7,039 nt of DNA from JAJPJX01 sp964568355. GTDB taxonomy: Bacteria > Acidobacteriota > Terriglobia > Bryobacterales > Bryobacteraceae. This document shows, in pieces, positions 1 through 6,035 of the stretch; positions within the stretch are counted from its first letter, which is position 1, and the number at the start of each line of letters is the position of its first letter. The stretch lies in assembly GCA_964568355.1 (NCBI GenBank), contig CAZMRK010000026.1:1-7039 (forward strand), written 5' to 3'. The notes beneath the pieces were generated by a model. The model had not been told where the DNA came from and did no database searches. It was given only the letters and a program-made list of their open reading frames with translations. The position numbers and the translations under genes were made by a program.

Positions 1-9
1 CATACCCGT

Positions 10-858
10 TTACGCTCCCGTGAGAATCAGGTCCACCCGCCGGCTTACTTCTTTCAGATACGCGGCATCCCCGTCCGGCAACTCCACGGTTGCCGATCCC
101 TGGTATCCGATCTCAGTCAAGGCTTTGTAGACTTCCTTCCAGTTGATCTCTCCCTCGCGCAGCGGCACGAACGCCGCCTGGCGCTTTTCGAACTTGAAGT
201 CCTTCAGGTGCAGCTTGACGATCCGTTTGCCCAGGGTACGGATCCAGTCCTGCGGATAGCCATTGATCACCACGTTGCCCACGTCGAAGTAGGCTTTCAA
301 CCACGGGCTCTTGAACTGATCCACGTAGGTGGCGAATTCGAGCGGACTTTGCAGGAACTTGTTCCACACCTCCTCCACCGCGATGGTGACTTTCAGTTGT
401 TCGGCCAGCGGCAGGAGCTTGCGGATCTGTTTCTGCGAGCGCACCCATGCATCCTTATAGCTGGTCTCGGGATTCACCACGGCGGGCACCAGCAACACGG
501 TCTGTGCACCCCAAAGGTGTGCGTTCCGCAGGCTGGTCTCCATGCCTTTCATGCTCTCCGCCACCACGGCCGGATCCGCCGAAGACAGGGGATACTTCCA
601 GTGCGCCATATTCATCACCGAATGCACGGGCAACTTGGCGGCCATCGAGGCCTCCTTGATCTGCTCCGCCTCGCGCTCGTCGGTGATCGTCTGGCATTCC
701 ACCTGTTCAAAGCCGCAATCCACCGCCAGCTTGAACCGGTCCGTGTAGCTGAGACTCTTGGGCAACATGCTGACCAGCACGGCCTTCCGGATGGGCAATC
801 TTGCTCCGCCCGCGGCCAACGCCATGGCCGGCATACTCACAAACTCTCGTCTATTCAT
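10..858 (-). CDS. Tat-tagged sugar isomerase/epimerase-like TIM-barrel protein (hydroxypyruvate isomerase / ribulose-5-phosphate 3-epimerase-like)
   Basis: This 282-residue protein belongs to the xylose-isomerase-like TIM-barrel superfamily, whose members isomerise or epimerise keto-sugars with a divalent metal. Residues 2-7 (NRREFV), followed by a short Ala/Gly-rich stretch to about 19, form a Tat-type signal, though the hydrophobic segment is weak. The likely metal ligands are all visible: E162 (VEEVWN), D192 (YFDVGN), H217 (KLHLKD) and E259 (VELPDG). The length is normal for the family plus a signal. A GGAA ribosome-binding site 8 bases before the ATG supports this start. It follows the second isomerase gene (stop 886-888) by 27 bases, so the two are probably co-transcribed. 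The Tat signal suggests action outside the cytoplasm, where phosphorylated sugars are unlikely substrates. The fold and metal site are clear; the substrate is unknown, and any named enzyme label is only by resemblance. Confidence 0.93.
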   Translation of the reverse strand: MNRREFVSMPAMALAAGGARLPIRKAVLVSMLPKSLSYTDRFKLAVDCGFEQVECQTITDEREAEQIKEASMAAKLPVHSVMNMAHWKYPLSSADPAVVAESMKGMETSLRNAHLWGAQTVLLVPAVVNPETSYKDAWVRSQKQIRKLLPLAEQLKVTIAVEEVWNKFLQSPLEFATYVDQFKSPWLKAYFDVGNVVINGYPQDWIRTLGKRIVKLHLKDFKFEKRQAAFVPLREGEINWKEVYKALTEIGYQGSATVELPDGDAAYLKEVSRRVDLILTGA

Positions 859-865
859 AGGTTCG

Positions 866-870
866 TTTCC
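866..870 (-). promoter_or_regulatory. Shine-Dalgarno site of the downstream isomerase gene
   Basis: On the minus strand GGAAA lies just upstream of the ATG at 858, with 8 bases between GGAA and the start codon. It is the only recognisable Shine-Dalgarno site at any of the four gene starts, and it fits a gene translated from within a longer message. It supports the start at 858. Confidence 0.6.
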
Positions 871-885
871 ATGTGCGGCCGTTCG

Positions 886-1809
886 TCAGGCGAAGGTTAC
901 GCCGCAATCCGCGGCCACCCGCTGGATATACTTCCGGCCCTCGTCGTATTCTTCCGCTGTCTTCAGATGTTCCAGCATCAGAGGAGCATCCACCGGCAGC
1001 TTGGCTAATTCTCTCAGGTATGCCTTGTAGTCCACCTCGCCCCGTCCGGGAACGACCTCCTGGAAGTGTACGTTCAGTTCGACAATCCAGGCCAGGTCCT
1101 TGGCATGGCACGAGGTGACCCAGCGCCCCAACTTCTGAAAACACTCGGTAATGTACTCCCCGCTGCGATAAAACTTTACCGGGCTGTTGATCCCGTTGCA
1201 CACGTCCAGGTGCACTCCGAAGGCCTTCCGGTCCACCGCCCGGATCAACTTCACATACGAATCCGGGCTATCCGGGATGTTCCAACCCATCATCTCTACG
1301 GTGAACCTGGTCCGCTTGGGTTTGATCTCGTCGATCACCTTGCGGCAGTTCTCCACGGTAGCATCGAAGAACTCCTGCGAGAGATTCTTGGGATGCGGGC
1401 CGTACCAGACCTTGGGGTTGTACGATCCGGCGATATCCACACAGCACCGTGCGCCGACTGCCTCGGCGAGCGCCATCCGCTGAATGACGTAATTCAGGTT
1501 TTCGCGCCGGGCCGCGGCGTCCGGATCGAGCATGTTCTTCCAGGCGCCCACCTCGGCGATCACCACATTTTCCGCTGCAAACGCCTGCTCAATCTCCTTA
1601 ACCCTGGCTCCGTCCTCTACTTTGGCCGCCGGGCAGTAGGCCGCGCTGTATCCCAGCCGGCGGTGCTCCCGCGCCAGTTCCCGCGGATCGTCGCTTTTGA
1701 GGAAAACAGGCCCGCCCAACCGGATGCGCTGCGATGCCGCCCCGGCCCGCAGCGAGAGCGCCGAAACGCCCGCCGCGGTGAGAAAGCTCCGGCGAGTGGA
1801 GTTTGTCAT
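886..1809 (-). CDS. Tat-exported sugar phosphate isomerase/epimerase-family TIM-barrel protein
   Basis: This 307-residue protein has the same xylose-isomerase-like fold as its neighbour but is clearly diverged from it. Residues 5-11 (TRRSFLT) are a near-ideal twin-arginine motif, followed by a hydrophobic stretch to about 25 ending in AGAAS, so export by Tat is well supported. The expected metal ligands are present: E172 (VEMMGW), D202 (HLDVCN), H235 (SCHAKD) and E280 (MLEHL), so the protein is probably catalytically competent. Its ATG overlaps the lhr stop as ATGA, which points to translational coupling, but a TAGAAT hexamer 6 bases before the ATG could also start a leaderless message from within lhr. 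There is no clear Shine-Dalgarno sequence. Families like this in Acidobacteriota and Planctomycetota are often linked to periplasmic oxidised-sugar metabolism; that is inference here, and the substrate is unknown. Confidence 0.93.
   Translation of the reverse strand: MTNSTRRSFLTAAGVSALSLRAGAASQRIRLGGPVFLKSDDPRELAREHRRLGYSAAYCPAAKVEDGARVKEIEQAFAAENVVIAEVGAWKNMLDPDAAARRENLNYVIQRMALAEAVGARCCVDIAGSYNPKVWYGPHPKNLSQEFFDATVENCRKVIDEIKPKRTRFTVEMMGWNIPDSPDSYVKLIRAVDRKAFGVHLDVCNGINSPVKFYRSGEYITECFQKLGRWVTSCHAKDLAWIVELNVHFQEVVPGRGEVDYKAYLRELAKLPVDAPLMLEHLKTAEEYDEGRKYIQRVAADCGVTFA
1806..1809 (-). other. ATGA stop/start overlap between lhr and the first isomerase gene
   Basis: On the minus strand the ATG at 1809-1807 shares bases with the lhr TGA at 1808-1806. 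This four-base overlap is the classic layout for termination-reinitiation coupling, and it places the helicase and the isomerase in one transcription unit at least part of the time. Confidence 0.9.
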
Positions 1810-4800
1810 GTAGAGATTCTATCGCCCGGAACGCCGGCAAGCCAGCGAATGGTGCCAGCCGCCAGCGCGCTGACTCTGGGGCCCGGCAGCAGAATTCCGG
1901 CCAGGTTCAGGGGATCTGCGTTGGCCACATCGAAGGGAGTTTCCTCATCGTTCATCCGGCGTACCGCGCGCAGCGCTTCGAGCGCTTCCGGCAGCGCGAA
2001 CTGTTCTCCTACGAAGCCTTCGGCGAAGCGGCCTCCCCGGATCTCCCCGCGCGCCTCCAGACGGCGCAGGGCCTGCAACAGGTCGCGCCAGGGAGGAGCG
2101 AGCGTCTCCCTGGCCATCAGGTCGCGAAACACCACACCCCACCGCAGCAGCAATTGCCGTGCGAAGCGCTCGATATCGGGCTCGGATGATCCGTGGCGCA
2201 ACAACGCCCACCGTCCGGCTGCGTGGCGTGGACGTGCCATGCGCCCCCTTCCCTCGCCGCGCCGCCGCTTGGGATCCACCAGCGCCCGCAGGTTCTCGAA
2301 ACCGTCGGCTGTTACCATCCCCGCGGCCACCAACTCCCACAGTCCGTCCTCTACTTCGCTGGCCAGGCGGCCGGTGGCTTTGGTCAGTTCTCCAAAGAAG
2401 GACGCGCCCCGGGTGCTCAGAGCCTCCAGCAATTCCCGCGCCGCATGCGAAAGCGGGACGGTTTCGGCGCGGCCGTTTGCTCCATGGCTCGCCAGCCATT
2501 CGGCATCCTCGCGCAGGAAGATCGCCAGAGGAGCCACCCGCGTCGGCCGTATGCGCCGGGCTTTGCTTTCCTCTTCGCCGTCAAAGGCCGGATGGGGGGA
2601 AAGCCTGCCCCACATCACCTCTCCGGACAGGCAGAGCTGATCCAGCAGCTCCGGCGAATAGTGCGCCACTCTCCGCGGCAGGATCTCCGTCTCCCAGGCC
2701 GCCGCGGATATTTCATATCCCTGCAACTGCCGGATCACCTGGAGAACGCCGTCGGCTCCGTGCAGTTGCGTTCCGGGAGCCATATGCTGCCAGCGCGCCA
2801 GGAAGCGCAGAAACTGGGATGTCGTCACCGGCTCGATCTCTCTCCTGAGCCGTCCCAGCGTCAGCCGGTGAATCCTGGCCAGCAGCCGCCGGTGGCACCA
2901 TTCGGGCTCCGGTCCCGTCTCCGGCGAGAACTGCCCGCGCAGGATCTGCCCTTCGGACTCCAATTGCGCCAGTGCGATATCGATCACGTCCCGCTCAATC
3001 GCCAGCCGGTCTGCGAGTTGCGCCGCGCGCACCGGTCCAGTCGATTCAAACCAGCCGCGCAGGATCTCCGCCGCCGCGGCTTCCGGCGTCTCGGGAATCC
3101 CGCGCGAGGCCCGCACGCCGGCCATCGGGGGTACCAACACTGCTTCCGCGTGGATTGCCAAGGCCAGGTCCACACGCTCCGCCGCCACCCAGAACTCCCG
3201 ACCGCCCATGTGCAGCGTAGAAGCTCGCGCCGCGCGCTCCAGTTCCTGAAACCACGCGATCCATCCCGCCACCGGGGGCAGTGTGACCAGCGTCAGCAAG
3301 GCTTCGTGCAATTCGGAGGCATTCCGCACCACCGGCCAGGATTCCTCGGCTACCCGCGCGATCGCCTGGGGATCCAGCGCTCCTGCGCCGTCGGAGAAAT
3401 CGGTTCGCAGCGTGCGGCGCAATTGTACGGCCCTCGCACGCCGTTCCTCGAGCGGCGCGTCATCCAGGTAGGCGTATGGATTGGCGTTCAAAATCTCATG
3501 AGAAAATGGCGAAGCCTCCGGCGTATCGATCGCGGTGGTCCGGATCTCTCCCCGCTCGATAGCCTCCAGCATGGCGCGCAGACCGTCCAGGTCCATCGCT
3601 TCATGCAGGCAATTGTCGATAGTCTCCCTGACCAGCGGGTGGTCCGGGATGCGGATGTCTCCTTCCAGGTTTTCTCCGCAGGCCGCCTGATCCGGAAAAG
3701 CTGCCGCCAGCAGGTCGTCCGAACGCATCCGCTGGATGGGCGGCGGCACCTTGCGCCCGCCGCTGAAGCGCAGCACAGCCAACGCCCGCGAGACGTTCCA
3801 GCGCCAGCGCGCCGTGAACATCGGCGCGGCCAGCAGCGCCTGGGTCAGCAGGTATTCCACCGTCTCCGGCTTGACGAACCCGAACACGATATCCAGCGGA
3901 AAGGAGTGCTGCTCGCCCAGAGAGATATTAATGCCGTTGTCGGTTGCCGCCGCTTGAAGCTCGAAATTGAAGGAGCGGCAGAATCGCTTCCGCAGCGCCA
4001 GACCCCAGGCGCGGTTGATGCGAGCGCCGAACGGAGCGTGCACCACCAGTTGCATTCCGCCGCCTTCGTCGAAAAATCGCTCCGCCACAATGTGCGTTAC
4101 CGTCGGCAGGGCACCTAGAGCTGCTTTACCGCCTTGCACGTAATCGATTGCCTGTTCCGCACCCAGACGGTCCAGACCGCAATCTGCCGCCAGCATCTCC
4201 ATTGCGGCCATCCGCGATGATGCAAGGCGGGCGATATCTTCGCGAAGCCGCGAGACATCGCGGGAAAGCTCGTAGGTTCGCCCCGGAGCTTCCCCTCGCC
4301 AGAATGGCACCGACGGCGCGGCTCCGCGAGCATCTTCCACCCGCACGCGCCCCGCTTCCACGCGGCGGATGCGCCAGGAGGTGGTGCCCAGCAGGAACAC
4401 ATCACCGGCCATGCTCTCGACCGCGAAATCCTCGTCCACGGTGCCCACTGTAGTGCTATCCGGCTCCGCAACTACCAGGTAATTGGCGTTTTCCGGAATG
4501 GCGCCGCCGGAGGTAAGGGCGGCCAGGCGCGCGCCGCGCCGGCCGGTCACGCGGTGATGCACCTGGTCGCGGTGCAGATACGCTCCACTGCGCCCCCGCG
4601 AACTCACCAGGCCCTCGGAGAGCATGGTCACGACAGCGTCAAAATCGCTCCGCGCCAGGTTGCGGTAGGGATAGGTGGCACGTACCCGCTGATAAAGCTC
4701 ATCCTCGTCCCATTCATCGGTGGCGCACCAGGCCACCACCTGTTGCGCCAGGATGTCCAGCGGAGCCTCGGGGATTTCGAGTCGGTCCAGTTCTCCCTGC

Positions 4801-5960
4801 CGGATGGCGCGCACCAGGGCCGCGCATTCGATCAACTCGTCCCGGGTGGTTGCGAAAAAGCGGCCCTTGGGCAGCGCCCCCACCCAATGTCCGGCGCGCC
4901 CGACGCGCTGGAGCGCTACTGCGATGGAGCGCGGAGATCCGATCTGGCATACCAGGTCTACCGTGCCGATATCGATGCCCAGTTCGAGCGAGGCGGTGGC
5001 CACCACGGCCTTCAGTTCGCCCTTCTTCAACCGCGCTTCGGCGTCCAGACGCAGGCGCCGCGAGAGGCTGCCGTGGTGCGGCAGCACGGCCTGATCTCCC
5101 AAACGCTCGCCCAGGTGATGTGCCACGCGTTCAGCCAGGCGCCGTGTATTTACAAATACCAGCGTGGTGCGATTTTCGCGGATCAGATCGGCGACGCGGT
5201 CGTAGATTTCGGCCCACATTTCGTTGCTGGCCACCGGTCCCAGTTCATCTCCGGGAACCTCGACCGCCAACTCCATGGCCCGGCGATGTCCCACCTGGAC
5301 GATGGAGCATTCGGGACTCAGAAAGCACGCTACTTCCTCGATCGGCTTTACCGTGGCCGAGAGCCCGATCCGTTGCGGCCTGGCGCCTGTCAGGGCATCC
5401 AGGCGCGCCAGACTCAAGGCCAGGTGCGATCCACGCTTGTCATCCGCCACGGCGTGAATTTCGTCCACGATCACCGTGCGCGTCGTGCGCAGCATCTCGC
5501 GCGAGCGCCCGGCCGTCAGCAAAATGAACAGGGATTCCGGAGTGGTCACCAATACGTGGGGCCGCTCGCGCATCATCTGCTGGCGCTGCCAGGCCGGGGT
5601 GTCTCCGGTTCGGACCGCGGTTCGGATGGGCGCCAGGGGGATGCCATGCTCCGCCGCCAAAGCCGCCATCTCGGCGAGCGGGATCTCCAGATTCTTGTGG
5701 ATGTCGTTGCTTAGGGCTTTGAGCGGCGAGACGTAGACGACTTCGGTCTGGTCCGGCAGGGCGCCCTGCCGGGCCGCCCGCACCAACCGGTCCAGGCATA
5801 GAAGAAAGGCGGCCAGGGTCTTGCCGGATCCCGTAGGGGAGGAGATCAGAGTATCACGACCGGAACGGATTTCCGGCCATCCCAGGATTTGAGGCTCGGT
5901 AGGCCTCCCGAATCGCCGGCCAAACCACTCCGCGATCAGGGGATCGAAACCGGCCAGCAT
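1806..5960 (-). CDS. lhr: Lhr family ATP-dependent helicase (full-length, superfamily 2)
   Basis: This 1384-residue protein is a large helicase-related (Lhr) enzyme, a DNA-dependent ATPase and 3'-5' translocase that unwinds DNA:DNA and RNA:DNA duplexes in genome repair. All core motifs are intact: SPTGSGKT at 41-48 (K47), SPLKALSND at 78-86, TTPES at 139-143, DEIH at 166-169, SAT at 201-203, LVFVNTRR at 267-274, ATASLELGID at 321-330 and QRVGRAGH at 351-358. A winged helix follows (about 400-450), then a beta-barrel region with TSWRI (W529), which probably matches the DNA-contacting tryptophan of mycobacterial Lhr. The long C-terminal region, related to AlkZ/YcaQ-type winged helices, is present and ends in DPLNLAGILLPGPR (1349-1362). 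It is somewhat shorter than the roughly 1500-residue E. coli and mycobacterial proteins. Position 1375 is Ala where the family usually has Asp (from memory). The ATG at 5960 places the N-terminal Q-like region in the expected register. No nuclease gene (rnt or MPE-type) lies beside it in this window. Confidence 0.97.
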   Translation of the reverse strand: MLAGFDPLIAEWFGRRFGRPTEPQILGWPEIRSGRDTLISSPTGSGKTLAAFLLCLDRLVRAARQGALPDQTEVVYVSPLKALSNDIHKNLEIPLAEMAALAAEHGIPLAPIRTAVRTGDTPAWQRQQMMRERPHVLVTTPESLFILLTAGRSREMLRTTRTVIVDEIHAVADDKRGSHLALSLARLDALTGARPQRIGLSATVKPIEEVACFLSPECSIVQVGHRRAMELAVEVPGDELGPVASNEMWAEIYDRVADLIRENRTTLVFVNTRRLAERVAHHLGERLGDQAVLPHHGSLSRRLRLDAEARLKKGELKAVVATASLELGIDIGTVDLVCQIGSPRSIAVALQRVGRAGHWVGALPKGRFFATTRDELIECAALVRAIRQGELDRLEIPEAPLDILAQQVVAWCATDEWDEDELYQRVRATYPYRNLARSDFDAVVTMLSEGLVSSRGRSGAYLHRDQVHHRVTGRRGARLAALTSGGAIPENANYLVVAEPDSTTVGTVDEDFAVESMAGDVFLLGTTSWRIRRVEAGRVRVEDARGAAPSVPFWRGEAPGRTYELSRDVSRLREDIARLASSRMAAMEMLAADCGLDRLGAEQAIDYVQGGKAALGALPTVTHIVAERFFDEGGGMQLVVHAPFGARINRAWGLALRKRFCRSFNFELQAAATDNGINISLGEQHSFPLDIVFGFVKPETVEYLLTQALLAAPMFTARWRWNVSRALAVLRFSGGRKVPPPIQRMRSDDLLAAAFPDQAACGENLEGDIRIPDHPLVRETIDNCLHEAMDLDGLRAMLEAIERGEIRTTAIDTPEASPFSHEILNANPYAYLDDAPLEERRARAVQLRRTLRTDFSDGAGALDPQAIARVAEESWPVVRNASELHEALLTLVTLPPVAGWIAWFQELERAARASTLHMGGREFWVAAERVDLALAIHAEAVLVPPMAGVRASRGIPETPEAAAAEILRGWFESTGPVRAAQLADRLAIERDVIDIALAQLESEGQILRGQFSPETGPEPEWCHRRLLARIHRLTLGRLRREIEPVTTSQFLRFLARWQHMAPGTQLHGADGVLQVIRQLQGYEISAAAWETEILPRRVAHYSPELLDQLCLSGEVMWGRLSPHPAFDGEEESKARRIRPTRVAPLAIFLREDAEWLASHGANGRAETVPLSHAARELLEALSTRGASFFGELTKATGRLASEVEDGLWELVAAGMVTADGFENLRALVDPKRRRGEGRGRMARPRHAAGRWALLRHGSSEPDIERFARQLLLRWGVVFRDLMARETLAPPWRDLLQALRRLEARGEIRGGRFAEGFVGEQFALPEALEALRAVRRMNDEETPFDVANADPLNLAGILLPGPRVSALAAGTIRWLAGVPGDRIST
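1816..1840 (-). promoter_or_regulatory. Possible internal leaderless promoter inside the lhr 3' end
   Basis: On the minus strand TTGCCG (1840-1835), a 13-base spacer and TAGAAT (1821-1816) are followed by six bases and the ATG at 1809. Transcription would begin at or very near the start codon. The same arrangement occurs before lhr and before the divergent gene. The bases also encode the last residues of Lhr, so the motif could be chance, and the 13-base spacing is shorter than the usual sigma-70 spacer. Confidence 0.35.
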
Positions 5961-5966
5961 TTTTCT

Positions 5967-5991
5967 ATTGTAACGCCCGCGATCCCGCGAA
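5967..5991 (-). promoter_or_regulatory. Putative lhr promoter, probably leaderless
   Basis: On the minus strand TACAAT (5972-5967), a good -10 hexamer, lies six bases (AGAAAA) before the lhr ATG, and no Shine-Dalgarno sequence fits between them. Initiation 6-7 bases after the hexamer would place the 5' end at the start codon. TTCGCG lies 13 bases upstream of the hexamer (5991-5986); no canonical -35 box at 16-18 bases is apparent. Confidence 0.55.
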
Positions 5992-6003
5992 CCGCACCGG
6001 CGC

Positions 6004-6028
6004 TTGCGAGCATGCGAAGTGCTACACT
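6004..6028 (+). promoter_or_regulatory. Putative extended -10 promoter of the secreted-protein gene, probably leaderless
   Basis: TGCTACACT at 6020-6028 fits an extended -10 element (TGn followed by TACACT). It ends seven bases before the ATG at 6036, so the message would begin at about the start codon. No Shine-Dalgarno sequence precedes that ATG. TTGCGA (6004-6009) lies 13 bases upstream of the hexamer, too close for a standard -35 box. This promoter decides between the two possible in-frame starts in favour of 6036. Confidence 0.5.
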
Positions 6029-6029
6029 T
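6017..6029. repeat. Short perfect inverted repeat AAGTG-CTA-CACTT over the -10 element
   Basis: Five-base arms flank a three-base centre and cover nearly the whole -10 hexamer of the plus-strand gene. It could be an operator half-site pair or chance, because a palindrome this short is expected now and then. It lies between the two divergent starts. Confidence 0.3.
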
Positions 6030-6035
6030 GCCACC

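Larger units (their letters stand above)
5961..6035. other. 75-base divergent intergenic region between lhr and the secreted-protein gene
   Basis: This is the only real intergenic space in the window apart from 859-885 and bases 1-9. It holds two back-to-back -10-like elements, each 6-7 bases from its start codon, a 13-bp inverted repeat and a short TGCGA direct repeat at 6005-6009 and 6013-6017. No terminator is visible, as expected for divergent starts. Confidence 0.8.

Noticed and set aside
1..3. CAT at the left edge, a possible minus-strand ATG six bases after the isomerase stop codon
   Set aside because: It could be the start of a fourth operon gene, but only the start codon would lie in the window, so nothing can be tested.
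855..872. Five-codon frame ATG-GAA-ACG-AAC-CTA-TGA on the minus strand, whose stop overlaps the ATG at 858
   Set aside because: It looks like a tiny leader peptide coupled to the second isomerase gene, but its GGAA is better explained as that gene's Shine-Dalgarno site, and it has no ribosome-binding site of its own.
1066..5714. Long plus-strand open frames opposite lhr and the isomerase (1066-2640, 2193-4118, 4554-5714)
   Set aside because: They are antisense to well-supported genes in GC-rich DNA, where such frames arise freely. Their translations are rich in Arg, Pro, Gln and His, show no recognisable domain, and overlap each other.
6012..6035. Alternative upstream in-frame ATG for the secreted protein
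   Set aside because: It would add eight residues before an already complete signal peptide, has no good ribosome-binding site, and lies upstream of the predicted transcription start.
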